Assembly: GCF_027118995.1 (NCBI RefSeq)
Contig: NZ_CP098242.1
Span: forward strand, 1,550,001-1,614,000
Origin: Oxalobacter vibrioformis
Lineage (GTDB): Bacteria; Pseudomonadota; Gammaproteobacteria; Burkholderiales; Burkholderiaceae_D
Direction: 5' to 3'
DNA: 64,000 nucleotides
Shown here: positions 1 through 12,363 of the stretch, in pieces
Numbering within the stretch: position 1 is the first letter of the stretch
How the letters are laid out: the number at the start of each line of letters is the position of its first letter
Made by a program: the position numbers and the translations under genes
The notes under the pieces: generated by a model
Seen by the model: only the letters and a program-made list of their open reading frames with translations
Told to the model about the DNA's origin: nothing
The model's database searches: none

Positions 1-718
1 CGCCTTCTCCCTTGAGGCCTTCCATCATGCGGACAAAGCGGGAGGTGTTGCCGGTCAGCATGGCTTCATTGAGCTTGAACACGTCATAACGTGCCACATT
101 GAGAACGGCTTCCTTGATCTGCTCAAAATCCAGTTTGCCTTCCGGGTACAACAGCCCGAGCTTGCGTATTTCCTGGTGCGCGGCCAGCAGGTTGCCCTCC
201 ACCCGGTTGACCAGAAAATCAATGCTTGCTGTATCGGCATGCTGGTTTTGTGATTTCAGGCGGGAAGCAATCCAGCCGCCCAGCTGGGCGCGCTCCACTA
301 TGGGGATGTCGATGTGCACAGCGGCTTTTTGCAAGGCGCTTACCCAGGCGGATTTCCGGGTGGACCAGTCCAGTTTTGGCAGGGTAATCAGGGTGACATT
401 ATCCGGGTGCAGTTCGGCCGCATACTGCTGCAGTGACTGGCTGCCTTCTTTTCCCGGACGGCCCGTCGGAATGCGCAGTTCAATCAGCTTTTTGTCACCA
501 AAAAGCGACATGGCACTGTTTGCCGCCTGAAGTTCACCCCATTTGAAACCGCGCTCAACCGTAAGGATCTCCCGTTCCGTACATCCCTGCTTTCTGGCGG
601 TTTCCCGGATTTTATCTGCGGCTTCCAGCAGCAACAGGTGCTCGTCACTGGCGATCACATAAAGGGGGGCCAGTGTTTTTTCAAGGTGGGCGTCAAGTGC
701 TTCCGGGCGTAATTGCAT
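1..718 (-). CDS. holA: DNA polymerase III subunit delta (partial, 3' end missing)
   Basis: HolA is the clamp-loader subunit that opens the beta sliding clamp during replication. The gene reads leftward from an ATG at 716-718 and stays open to the window edge, giving about 239 residues of a protein usually near 340. The N-terminus reads MQLRPEALDAHLEKTLAPLY, followed by a region with YVIASDDEHLLLLEAADKIR, as expected for the delta AAA+ fold. It follows lptE with a gap of about 25 bases, so leuS-lptE-holA is probably one transcript; lptE-holA adjacency is common in proteobacteria. The C-terminal collar domain lies outside the window. Confidence 0.93.
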   Translation of the reverse strand, partial: MQLRPEALDAHLEKTLAPLYVIASDEHLLLLEAADKIRETARKQGCTEREILTVERGFKWGELQAANSAMSLFGDKKLIELRIPTGRPGKEGSQSLQQYAAELHPDNVTLITLPKLDWSTRKSAWVSALQKAAVHIDIPIVERAQLGGWIASRLKSQNQHADTASIDFLVNRVEGNLLAAHQEIRKLGLLYPEGKLDFEQIKEAVLNVARYDVFKLNEAMLTGNTSRFVRMMEGLKGEG

Positions 719-743
719 ATTTCCTGATCAAAATAAGGTCATG

Positions 744-1283
744 TTACAGGTCAGGCTCGGTATCGTCTGTGAGGTCGGGAACCTCAATGTTGGCCAGGCG
801 CCGGATAAGCTGGAGCATCACGTCATTTTCCATATCTTCGTACAGCATTTCTTCTTCTTTATCCTTGGCATAAGCCTGTGATTCGCTGTAGGTCAGGGTA
901 CGCCTCAGGCGGATTTCCACCGGATCGAGCAGGATATGGTTTTCCTTGTCCTTTACCTGAAAGCGGAAAGTATAGAAAAGCGCATACTCACGCACACGGC
1001 CTGCCGTACTCAGGGAGAGGGTTTCCCTATCTCTGCTTCGCTCCAGGATTTCCAGCGAGGCATCAGCCAGTTTCCGGTCCTTGATGACTTTGGTGCCGGT
1101 GCTTTCGATCTGGCGTTTTAGTGTGGCGCCGAAATATTCAGTATTCGGCACATTAATATACAGTGTTTCAAATGGCAGCCTGAAATCGCCGCCCGTTCCG
1201 CGCAGGGCAAAGCCGCAGGCAGAAAGCATAAGCGTGGCGATCAATGCAATCAGTGCCGAGCAAGAAAGTGAATGGCGTTTCAT
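744..1283 (-). CDS. lptE: LPS-assembly lipoprotein LptE
   Basis: LptE is the outer-membrane lipoprotein that plugs and stabilises LptD, which inserts lipopolysaccharide at the cell surface. From the ATG at 1283 the product has 179 residues with a lipoprotein signal ending in MLSAC (Cys23), followed by GFALRG, the typical LptE start after the lipid-anchored Cys. An in-frame ATG at 1301, just downstream of the leuS stop, would add six residues; neither start has a strong ribosome-binding site, so the choice rests on signal-peptide shape. The C-terminus is acidic. The gene lies between leuS and holA and is probably cotranscribed with them. Confidence 0.9.
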   Translation of the reverse strand: MKRHSLSCSALIALIATLMLSACGFALRGTGGDFRLPFETLYINVPNTEYFGATLKRQIESTGTKVIKDRKLADASLEILERSRDRETLSLSTAGRVREYALFYTFRFQVKDKENHILLDPVEIRLRRTLTYSESQAYAKDKEEEMLYEDMENDVMLQLIRRLANIEVPDLTDDTEPDL

Positions 1284-1308
1284 TTTCCGGTTTGTTCCCA
1301 TAAAAAGG

Positions 1309-4020
<2,712 letters not shown>

Positions 4021-4052
4021 TCATACTCGAGCCGGCCTGAATCTTTTTCAAG

Positions 4053-4083
4053 TTAAAACGGCAGCCTTTGTGAGTGGCTGCCG
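4053..4083 (-). terminator. Rho-independent terminator after dapB
   Basis: CGGCAGCC (4059-4066) pairs with GGCTGCCG (4076-4083) around a 9-base loop. Read leftward, the stem is followed by TTTTAACTTG. It lies about 30 bases past the dapB stop and separates bamE-dapB from leuS-lptE-holA. Confidence 0.75.
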
Positions 4084-4111
4084 CATTCGGGTGAAAAGAC
4101 AGGCCGGATCG

Positions 4112-4924
4112 TTACTTGTCTTTTAGGCCTAGCACATCCTGCATGTCATAAAGGCCGTTTGCCTTGTCAGCCAGAAAACGGGTTGCCCTCAGGCTTCCCA
4201 GCGCATAAGAAACGCGGCTGGCCGATTTATGGGTGATCTCGACGCGCTCGCCAATACCGGCAAAAAGCACCGTGTGGTCACCAATGATATCCCCGCCCCT
4301 GACAGTGGCAAAACCGATGGAGGAAGGATCGCGTTCTCCGGTGATGCCTTCCCGGGTAAAGGTGCCGCACGCCTTTAAGTCACGGCCCAGCGCATCTGCA
4401 ATAACTTCACCCATCTTGAGGGCAGTGCCGGAAGGCGCATCAATTTTATGACGGTGGTGTGCCTCGATAATTTCAATATCATACCCTTGGGAAAAATGCT
4501 TTGCGGCCAGTTCCAGGAGTTTCATGGTGACATTGACCCCTACACTCATATTGGGCGCAAACAGAATGGCAATCTTTTTGGCGGCTTCTGCAATTCTCGC
4601 TTTGCCGGCATCATCAAACCCGGTTGTGCCGATAACCATTTTAATGCCGTGTTTTTCACAATATGCCAAGTGATCCAGTGTGCCTTCCGGACGGGTAAAA
4701 TCAATCAGGTATTCGGCATCTTTCAGGCTTTTTGCAAGATCCGATTCAATCGGCACACCGGTTTGCCTGCCAAGGAAAAGGCCGGCGTCATTGCCGATAC
4801 TGGCAGAACCTGCCACATCAAGTGCGCCAACCAGGCGAGTATCTTCGGCATCCAGAACCGTTTCAATCAGCATGCGCCCCATACGGCCGCTGGCGCCTGC
4901 AATGGCAATTTTCATTGGATTCAT
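4112..4924 (-). CDS. dapB: 4-hydroxy-tetrahydrodipicolinate reductase
   Basis: DapB catalyses the NAD(P)H-dependent reduction step in diaminopimelate and lysine synthesis. The 270-residue product has the dinucleotide-binding motif GASGRMGR (residues 10-17) and the substrate-binding signature [15 protein letters not shown] (154-168). The start at 4924 follows AGAAAG closely; an internal ATG at 4915 (MKIAIAG) is a possible alternative. The gene lies 9 bases behind bamE, so the two are probably cotranscribed. lysA, the last step of the same pathway, is also in this window at 53.8-55.1 kb. Confidence 0.96.
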   Translation of the reverse strand: MNPMKIAIAGASGRMGRMLIETVLDAEDTRLVGALDVAGSASIGNDAGLFLGRQTGVPIESDLAKSLKDAEYLIDFTRPEGTLDHLAYCEKHGIKMVIGTTGFDDAGKARIAEAAKKIAILFAPNMSVGVNVTMKLLELAAKHFSQGYDIEIIEAHHRHKIDAPSGTALKMGEVIADALGRDLKACGTFTREGITGERDPSSIGFATVRGGDIIGDHTVLFAGIGERVEITHKSASRVSYALGSLRATRFLADKANGLYDMQDVLGLKDK

Positions 4925-4933
4925 GTCTTTCTG

Positions 4934-6049
4934 TTATTGTGGCTGCATCAGTTCATGAAGCTGCATGGTTGAATTAGGTGCTGCCCTGAAATCATCTTCC
5001 GGCTCATCCGAGACAGCTTGCGTGGTTGTTGCCGCTTTTCTCGGCGTTTCCTGTCTCACCGGTTCCGGCGTGTGCGTGCGTACCGGTTCGACTTTTGTTG
5101 CTGCCGGTACCGTCGTTTCCGTTGACACCGCTTCTCTTTCATGGGAACGGGTTTCTGCTGGCGCGGGCCGGTAAGTTTCTCTTTCCACCGGTGTCGTTTC
5201 CACGGGTTCTATACGGGATGGCGCGGTTTCAGGCGTGCTTGTCACCGCTGGGGCAGAACGGTAGGTTTCGCCCGGGGTGGTGATGACGGTTTCTGTTGTT
5301 GATGGCGCCGTTTCTTGCGTATCGGTCACGGCAGGAACCGGACGATCCGTTTCCGGTGAGGTGGATGAATGTTCCACGGCTTCCGTTGTGGCTTCGGACG
5401 TATCGGTTACAGAAGGTGTCTCATCTGATACAGGCGTGTCTGTTTGCCTGGACTCTTGGGGTTTGTCTGTATCAGCAGCGGCTTTCTTCTCGCTGTCTTT
5501 CACTTTCTTTTTCGGCGCCGGTCCGGCAATGGTTTCAAGATACTGGGTTTCTTCCGGCAGCGGGTCATTGACAATGCGTGCGACGCGATTGTCCTCAAAA
5601 TAAATGATGACGCGGTTATTGGTTATCTGGCCATTGGGTTTTTGCAGCCGGAAAAGATAGTCCCAGCGGGCAGAGTGAAAAAGGTCTGTCAGAAGCGGTG
5701 TCCCCAGTGCAAAACGAACCTGCTCTTTTGTCATGCCCGGCTGGATACGTGCCAGCATTTCCTGTGAGACGAAGTTGCCCTGCTGGATATTGATACGGTA
5801 AGGCGTGATGATGTTCAGGAGTTTCTGCACACCGGTTGCTTCGGCTGAATTCAGCGCCGGATTACGGGAAAGCTCATCTGAAGCAGTCTGCCTGGATTCA
5901 TCGGATGAAACAGGCACTGCATTATTGACAGTTTTTTGAACAGGCTCTCCAAGGAAGGTTTTTTTTGTCGTGACACCACAGCCGGCAAGTAAAATGACCA
6001 TCATAATGAGGGTCGGCCAGTGCCATTTTGAAGACAATGTTGTGTGCAT
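4934..6049 (-). CDS. bamE: Outer membrane assembly lipoprotein BamE (OmlA/SmpA) with long repeat tail
   Basis: BamE is a lipoprotein of the BAM complex that inserts outer-membrane beta-barrels. From the ATG at 6049, preceded by AAGGA at 12 bases, the product has 371 residues. A lipobox LLAGC places the lipid-anchored Cys at residue 24. The SmpA/OmlA domain lies at about residues 84-165 (YRINIQQGNFVSQEML, then QPGMTKEQVRFALGTPLLTD). Two parts are unusual: a spacer of about 60 residues between Cys24 and the domain, and a Thr/Pro/Glu/Val-rich tail of about 195 residues with imperfect repeats such as TYRSAPAVTSTPETAPS and TYRPAPAET. Typical BamE proteins have about 110-180 residues. It diverges from fur, a conserved arrangement. 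Confidence 0.9.
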   Translation of the reverse strand: MHTTLSSKWHWPTLIMMVILLAGCGVTTKKTFLGEPVQKTVNNAVPVSSDESRQTASDELSRNPALNSAEATGVQKLLNIITPYRINIQQGNFVSQEMLARIQPGMTKEQVRFALGTPLLTDLFHSARWDYLFRLQKPNGQITNNRVIIYFEDNRVARIVNDPLPEETQYLETIAGPAPKKKVKDSEKKAAADTDKPQESRQTDTPVSDETPSVTDTSEATTEAVEHSSTSPETDRPVPAVTDTQETAPSTTETVITTPGETYRSAPAVTSTPETAPSRIEPVETTPVERETYRPAPAETRSHEREAVSTETTVPAATKVEPVRTHTPEPVRQETPRKAATTTQAVSDEPEDDFRAAPNSTMQLHELMQPQ

Positions 6050-6077
6050 TGTGCGATTTATTCCTTGTTGCAATTCA

Positions 6078-6106
6078 TTGAGCTGGACAAACAAACACTA
6101 TATGAT
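6078..6106 (+). promoter_or_regulatory. Candidate sigma-70 promoter of fur
   Basis: TTGAGC (6078-6083) and TATGAT (6101-6106) are separated by 17 bases, about 50 bases upstream of the fur start. The sequence ACTATA overlapping the -10 box could serve as a -10 (TATAGT) for bamE on the other strand, giving overlapping divergent promoters, but no matching -35 was seen for that direction. Confidence 0.55.
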
Positions 6107-6158
6107 AAAGCAGATGGGAAAAATAGGAAGAATTTTATGCTTTTAAGTGAATTTCATG

Positions 6159-6611
6159 ATGAGTAAAAATCCTGTAGACAACAATAATCCGGCTGAACTC
6201 AAGGCAAGCGGACTCAAGGCCACCCAGCCCCGACTGAAGATTCTGGAAATTTTTCAGCAGAATCCGGTACGACACCTGAGTGCTGAAGATGTCTATCGTC
6301 TTCTCATTACTGACAACCTGGAAATCGGCCTGGCTACGGTCTATCGGGTGTTGGCTCAGTTTGAGCAGGCCGGGTTGTTAACCCGTAATTTCTTTGAAAC
6401 CGGCAAGGCAGTGTATGAACTCAATGAGGGAACCCATCATGATCATATCGTTTGCTTAAACTGTGGCCGGGTGGAGGAGTTTCATGATGACCAGATAGAA
6501 AAGCGCCAGCATGCGGTTGCGAGAAAATATGGTTTTGAAATGGTGGATCACACGCTGGCACTCTATGGCTACTGTATTCCGGACTGCAAAAGGTCGAAAG
6601 AGCCGGCATGA
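6159..6611 (+). CDS. fur: Ferric uptake regulator Fur
   Basis: Fur is an iron-responsive dimeric repressor that controls iron uptake genes, probably including the feo operon in this window. The product has 150 residues from the ATG at 6159; an ATG at 6156 and a GTG at 6147 are in frame. The winged-helix part begins [16 protein letters not shown]. The metal sites are visible as [11 protein letters not shown] (about residues 93-103) and a second Cys pair, CIPDC (139-143). Its stop codon overlaps the ATG of a small downstream frame (ATGA at 6608-6611). Confidence 0.95.
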   Translation: MSKNPVDNNNPAELKASGLKATQPRLKILEIFQQNPVRHLSAEDVYRLLITDNLEIGLATVYRVLAQFEQAGLLTRNFFETGKAVYELNEGTHHDHIVCLNCGRVEEFHDDQIEKRQHAVARKYGFEMVDHTLALYGYCIPDCKRSKEPA

Positions 6612-6832
6612 CAGGAAACCGTCTTTATGGTGTGGGCGCTTTTTTGGCCAATTGCATTGGCCTGTGCACATCATGGGAGATTCTGACCCGCCCACATCGT
6701 AGCCATCTGAAATCCCGGTGGAACCTTGCCGGATAGTTAAACAACGCCCACGCCATCAGCCTGGCGTGGTGCATCATTATTCTGACGGCAGTTGGGACAG
6801 CACTCGGCCTGTATTCATTTTTCCTGCACTGA
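6608..6832 (+). pseudogene. Small membrane-protein frame coupled to fur, split by an in-frame amber codon
   Basis: The ATG at 6608 overlaps the fur stop (ATGA). The frame runs 42 codons to a TAG at 6734-6736. The same frame then continues for 31 sense codons to a TGA at 6830-6832, seven bases before the end of the convergent CBS gene. Both halves contain a hydrophobic segment: VGAFLANCIGLC in the first and CIIILTAVGTALGLYSFF in the second. This suggests a protein of about 74 residues with two membrane helices, interrupted by one nonsense codon. I do not recognise the family. It may be a decayed gene, or the 42-residue product may be made alone. Confidence 0.45.
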
Positions 6833-6838
6833 TACCGG

Positions 6839-7252
6839 TCAGAGTTCCGGTTTTGGCAGCATGGTTTTAACCAGATCCCGCCAACTGACAATGCCTACGG
6901 GCTGGAATTCGTCATTAACGACGGGGATACAGGAAATACGGTGGGTATTAAAGAGTGCAGCGGCGTCGCTGATGGAATTGTCCGGCTTGAGCGTGATGGG
7001 TTTGCGGGTCATGATCTGGTGAACCCGTTTGTTCAGGGTAGCCAGATCCCGGTAGGTCACTACCATGGTACCCAGGTTGGGGCTGATGGCTTTCAGGAGG
7101 TCGCGGTCAGAGACAACACCAAAGAGCTTGCCGCCATCGATTACTAGCAGATGATGGAATTTTGAATTGTCAAAAATCTCTTTTACCAAAGACAGCTTGT
7201 CGTCCATTTCAACCGTGACGACAGATCTTGTCATGATGTCCCTGATTTTCAT
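6839..7252 (-). CDS. CBS-pair domain protein
   Basis: The product has 137 residues and consists only of two CBS domains (about residues 1-60 and 75-137), a Bateman module that binds adenine nucleotides or similar ligands. Each begins with a typical motif: IRDIMTRSVVTVEMDDKLS and VHQIMTRKPITLKPDNSIS. The ATG is preceded by GAGGTGA, an excellent ribosome-binding site. No enzymatic domain is attached, so it probably acts by binding a partner. It lies 162 bases behind an M20 amidohydrolase gene and downstream of a ClC transporter that lacks CBS domains of its own. Confidence 0.85.
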   Translation of the reverse strand: MKIRDIMTRSVVTVEMDDKLSLVKEIFDNSKFHHLLVIDGGKLFGVVSDRDLLKAISPNLGTMVVTYRDLATLNKRVHQIMTRKPITLKPDNSISDAAALFNTHRISCIPVVNDEFQPVGIVSWRDLVKTMLPKPEL

Positions 7253-7414
7253 TTCACCTCGCTCACAAGAGTTAATTTGCCTGGTCAGTTGCAGGCCGTC
7301 AACTGTTTCCTATTGGATAGATTTATACCATGAACGCATTCGTTTTATATCAAAAATACCGAATATATGACGGGTTTTGTCCAGGTTTTGCAAAAAACTG
7401 TCGTTTTTTCGTCT

Positions 7415-8623
7415 TCAGGCAGGATTCGCCGGGAAAGACAGGTATTTTTCTGCGAGCCTGACCCAGTAGCTCATTCCAAGCGGAAGGATGTTGTCATTGA
7501 AATCAAAGCTTGGATTGTGCAGGCGGCACGGGCCGTCACCATGATTGGTTTCCCGATGTTCGCCGGAACCATTGCCAATGAATACATAACAGCCTGGTCG
7601 GGCCTCGAGCATGAAGGAAAAATCTTCCGCTGTCATGGTAGGCACGGCGTTCGTGATGACATGATCTTTACCGACCAGTGAGGTCATCACGTCAATGGCA
7701 AATGCGGTTTCTGCGGCATGATTGACCAGCGGCGGGTAGTTTCGCTGGAAGTCGAATTCAATCCGGCAGTTGAATGCGGCGGCGGTATGTTCGGCAATTT
7801 CACGCATTCGCCGCTCAATCAGATCAAGTACCTCGGTTGTAAAGGTGCGGACGGTACCCGCCAGCATGGCTTGATCCGGTATGACGTTAAATGCACTGCC
7901 GGCATGAATCTGGGTGATGGAAAGCGCGGCGGTATCTACGGGCGCTTTATTGCGGCTGATGATGGTTTGCCAGCTTTGTGCAATCTGCACGGCGGTCATG
8001 ATGGGATCAATGGTGTGGTTGGGTTGTGCCCCATGTCCGCCTCGCCCGTGAATTGTGAGGGTGAATGTATTACTGGAAGCCATCATGGGACCGGTTTTGA
8101 CGGCGAAATCGCCTGCGGCATAGTCAGGCCAGTTGTGCATGCCAAAAACCGCATCGACCGGACAGGTTTCAAACAGTTTTTCATTCATCATGCGAAGGGC
8201 ACCGCCATAACTTTCTTCAGCCGGTTGGAAAATGGCGTAAACGGTGCCGTCAAAATGGCGGGTTTTTGCCAGATGAATGATGGCTCCCAGCAGCATGGCC
8301 GTATGGCCGTCGTGGCCGCAGGCATGCATTTTCCCGGGGTGGCGTGAAGCGTGTTCAAATTCGTTGAGTTCCGGCATTGGCAGGGCGTCAATATCAGCAC
8401 GCAGGCCAATCGAGCGGTTGCTTTTGCCGTTTTCAATCTTGCCGATAATGCCGGTTCCCCCTATGCCGCGTATAACCGTGATGCCGTTTTCTTCCAGCTT
8501 GGCGGCAATCAGTTCAGCGGTCCGGGTTTCTTCATAGGCGACCTCCGGGTGGGCATGGATATCACGCCGGATGGCTTGTATCTCTGCAAGAAATGCGGGG
8601 GGGAAATCAATTAGTTGTGTCAT
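7415..8623 (-). CDS. M20 family amidohydrolase (hippurate/N-acyl-amino-acid hydrolase type)
   Basis: The 402-residue product is an M20 metallopeptidase-family amidohydrolase of the HipO/AbgB/IAA-amidohydrolase type, which removes acyl groups from amino acids or splits small peptides. Metal-binding residues are visible in RADIDALPM (around 75-83), MHACGHDGHTAM (99-110) and QPAEE (133-137). The lid dimerisation domain follows in the middle. It lies 6 bases behind the ClC gene, so the two are probably cotranscribed. The exact substrate cannot be read from the sequence. Confidence 0.88.
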   Translation of the reverse strand: MTQLIDFPPAFLAEIQAIRRDIHAHPEVAYEETRTAELIAAKLEENGITVIRGIGGTGIIGKIENGKSNRSIGLRADIDALPMPELNEFEHASRHPGKMHACGHDGHTAMLLGAIIHLAKTRHFDGTVYAIFQPAEESYGGALRMMNEKLFETCPVDAVFGMHNWPDYAAGDFAVKTGPMMASSNTFTLTIHGRGGHGAQPNHTIDPIMTAVQIAQSWQTIISRNKAPVDTAALSITQIHAGSAFNVIPDQAMLAGTVRTFTTEVLDLIERRMREIAEHTAAAFNCRIEFDFQRNYPPLVNHAAETAFAIDVMTSLVGKDHVITNAVPTMTAEDFSFMLEARPGCYVFIGNGSGEHRETNHGDGPCRLHNPSFDFNDNILPLGMSYWVRLAEKYLSFPANPA

Positions 8624-8629
8624 AACAGA

Positions 8630-10030
8630 TCAGTTCTTCTCGGCCGGATTGTCAGGTTGTGCCTGTGAACGCCGTTTTCCTGGTGAAACGGGGTAGGCAT
8701 ATCTTTCCGCCAGCGCGTGATACAAAGGTACCGGGCTGATAAAGCGCGATACACCGCTGGCCAGAAGGGACGTTATCATCAGTGACAGCAGCATGTGATT
8801 GCTTCCTGTCATTTCCATGGTAATGATAAAGGAAGTCAGCGGTGAGCGTGTGACACCGGACAAATAAGCGGCCATAACCAGGATGATAATGGCGCCGTGG
8901 GGGGCAATGGCCGGCAGCAGGGCGGATATATTGTCACCAAGGCCGGCGCCGACAGACAGCGTTGGCGCGAAAAGCCCGCCAGGTATCCCGCTCAGTGTCG
9001 AAAGCAATGTGGCAAAGAATTTGCAGATGCCGTAGTACCAGGTGAAAAGACTGTTGTTGGCTTCAAGTGTCATTCGTGTCGGCTGATAGCTGGTTCCGAA
9101 TGTCATGCCATTGGTGGCAAAGCCGAGCAGGGCAACGATAAGGCCGCATGTGGCGGCAAACAGGTAGGGGTGGGCCTGGATAAAGGCTCTCAACCGTCCG
9201 GGCAGAAAGAAGGAAAATTTCTGTGTGAGAAGGCTGAAAAGGCCGCCTGCCGCGCCTCCCAGGATGGCACAGACAGGAATGGCATAAACATGCTGGGATA
9301 GGTCCAGCACAACATTGGTTGACCCGAAATAGATGTAATTGCCCTGGACAGCCAGTGAAATCAGGCCGGCAATAATCACGGTCAATAGCGTGGAACTGTG
9401 TGCGTTGAACGGATATTTTTTATTGAGTTCCTCAATGGCGAACATGATACCGGCAAGGGGAGTATTGAAGGCTGCGGCAATGCCGGCGGCACCGCCTGCC
9501 AATACCAGTGCGCGCCGGTGCGCTGCTGTCTTGAATGGCCCATATCCATAAAAGGCGTGGCTGATGGACGCACCGATCTGGACCGTCGGGCCCTCGCGCC
9601 CGATGGAAGCTCCCATGACCAGGCCACCCAGCAGCATGGCAACTTTGCCGATCAGATTGCGAATGGAAAGCAGGTTGCTTTTTTTCTGGTCATCCGGATC
9701 ATCAATCACCGCAATGGTCTGGGGAATGCCGCTGCCCTGTGTTCCCTGAAAAAAGCGATTCGTCAGCCAGGCAAAAAGTGCAAAGGCTGCCGGAATGAGG
9801 GGTAAAAGCCACCAGTGCAGTTTTTCCTGCAGCCAGAGATTGACTTCATTGGCATAGTCACTGGCAATGGCCACACATACCCCGGTAAGGCCGATCAGGA
9901 CGGAAGCGAAAAACCAGATGAGAATGTGGTACCAGGCATCGCGTGTACGGTCAACGATACGATTGGTGGTGTGGTCCGGCGTTTCGGGTGAAGTATCTTC
10001 TCGATGTTCTTCTGATGAGGGTGAAGACAT
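8630..10030 (-). CDS. clcA: ClC-type chloride/proton antiporter
   Basis: The 466-residue product is an integral membrane ClC protein. Selectivity-filter motifs are GSGIPQ (99-104), GREGP (144-148) with the gating Glu146, and GGLFAPTLSVG. The Glu pair at about 200-201 (FAIEEL) matches the proton-pathway Glu of the E. coli antiporter, which favours antiport over channel activity. The start at 10030 (MSSPSSEE) is chosen because the open frame upstream runs into the groEL terminator; no clear ribosome-binding site is seen. It lacks C-terminal CBS domains. The short polar N- and C-terminal tails are probably cytoplasmic. Confidence 0.9.
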   Translation of the reverse strand: MSSPSSEEHREDTSPETPDHTTNRIVDRTRDAWYHILIWFFASVLIGLTGVCVAIASDYANEVNLWLQEKLHWWLLPLIPAAFALFAWLTNRFFQGTQGSGIPQTIAVIDDPDDQKKSNLLSIRNLIGKVAMLLGGLVMGASIGREGPTVQIGASISHAFYGYGPFKTAAHRRALVLAGGAAGIAAAFNTPLAGIMFAIEELNKKYPFNAHSSTLLTVIIAGLISLAVQGNYIYFGSTNVVLDLSQHVYAIPVCAILGGAAGGLFSLLTQKFSFFLPGRLRAFIQAHPYLFAATCGLIVALLGFATNGMTFGTSYQPTRMTLEANNSLFTWYYGICKFFATLLSTLSGIPGGLFAPTLSVGAGLGDNISALLPAIAPHGAIIILVMAAYLSGVTRSPLTSFIITMEMTGSNHMLLSLMITSLLASGVSRFISPVPLYHALAERYAYPVSPGKRRSQAQPDNPAEKN

Positions 10031-10120
10031 GTGCGGACAGAGTTCAGTAGGATTTTTCCCATTATAGGGGATCAGCACAAAATGGCGAAACAAAGCGGTC
10101 AGGGAACGGGAGAAAACATG

Positions 10121-10155
10121 AAAAAAACCCGCAATGGATCGCATTGCGGGTTTTG
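10121..10155 (-). terminator. Rho-independent terminator after groEL
   Basis: CCCGCAATG (10128-10136) pairs with CATTGCGGG (10142-10150). Read leftward, the stem is followed by seven T residues; a TTTT run on the other side makes it weakly bidirectional. It lies about 30 bases past the groEL stop. Confidence 0.88.
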
Positions 10156-10185
10156 AAAGTGAAGCAGTTAATGCCAGGGAATGGC

Positions 10186-11850
<1,665 letters not shown>

Positions 11851-11891
11851 TTAAATAGTATGTGTTCTTTTTTTGACAGGTGTTCCCGGGA

Positions 11892-12182
11892 TTATTTGCC
11901 GACAATCGCCATGATGTCGGACTCATGCATAACCAGCAGTTCTTCACCGTCCACCTTGACGGTCTGGCCGGCATATCTGCCGAAAAGAACGCGGTCGCCA
12001 ACCTTGACATCCATTGGCAGCACTTTGCCTTCAGGCGTGATCTTGCCGTTTCCAACAGCAAGCACTTCGCCCTGGTCCGGTTTTTCTGCGGCGGTTTCGG
12101 GAATCACGATACCGGATGCGGTGGTTTTTTCCAGGTCCATGCGTTTGACGATAATACGGTCATGTAAGGGACGAAGTTTCAT
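11892..12182 (-). CDS. groES: Co-chaperonin GroES
   Basis: GroES is the heptameric lid of the GroEL chamber. The 96-residue product has the usual beginning [20 protein letters not shown], with the mobile-loop region [19 protein letters not shown] at about residues 23-41. It is the first gene of the groESL operon. The 5' leader is about 145 bases and contains a stem-loop (12240-12273) between the CIRCE operator and the gene. Confidence 0.98.
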   Translation of the reverse strand: MKLRPLHDRIIVKRMDLEKTTASGIVIPETAAEKPDQGEVLAVGNGKITPEGKVLPMDVKVGDRVLFGRYAGQTVKVDGEELLVMHESDIMAIVGK

Positions 12183-12239
12183 AACACTAATTCCTCTTCA
12201 TACTTAAAAAATGGTTAACAGGTTTTGCAGTGCCGGAAT

Positions 12240-12273
12240 AAATGCCCTGAAAAGCCGGTTTGGCCGGGCATTT
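12240..12273 (-). other. Stem-loop in the groESL 5' leader
   Basis: AAATGCCC (12240-12247) pairs perfectly with GGGCATTT (12266-12273), and the enclosed 18 bases can form a short inner GGC/GCC pairing. It would lie in the untranslated leader, about 60 bases upstream of the groES start. It is distinct from the CIRCE repeat. No U-run follows, so it is not a terminator; it could stabilise the mRNA or act as a thermosensor. Confidence 0.5.
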
Positions 12274-12307
12274 CGGCGTTTTGCAATTGCAACGCCCGGA
12301 AGGGTTA

Positions 12308-12334
12308 TTAGCACTCCCGGTCGACGAGTGCTAA
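12308..12334 (-). promoter_or_regulatory. CIRCE operator (HrcA binding site)
   Basis: TTAGCACTC (12308-12316) and GAGTGCTAA (12326-12334) form a perfect 9-9-9 inverted repeat, the exact CIRCE consensus bound by the heat-shock repressor HrcA. It lies at the expected transcription start of groESL. hrcA itself is not in the window. Confidence 0.97.
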
Positions 12335-12335
12335 G

Positions 12336-12363
12336 TATATGGGTGGATATTTCGGATTTCAAG
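12336..12363 (-). promoter_or_regulatory. Sigma-32 (RpoH) type promoter of groESL
   Basis: Read leftward, CTTGAAA (12357-12363) and CCCATATA (12336-12343) are separated by 13 bases. This is an excellent match to the sigma-32 consensus CTTGAAA/CCCCATnTA. It abuts the CIRCE operator, so groESL appears to be under both RpoH activation and HrcA repression. Confidence 0.85.

Noticed and set aside
4937..5524. A separate gene for the repeat-rich tail of BamE
   Set aside because: The tail is in the same frame as the BamE domain with no stop, no start with a ribosome-binding site and no gap.
6625..6891. An 88-codon open frame on the - strand overlapping the end of the CBS gene
   Set aside because: It lacks a good start site and overlaps a well-supported gene; the + strand frame coupled to fur explains the region better.
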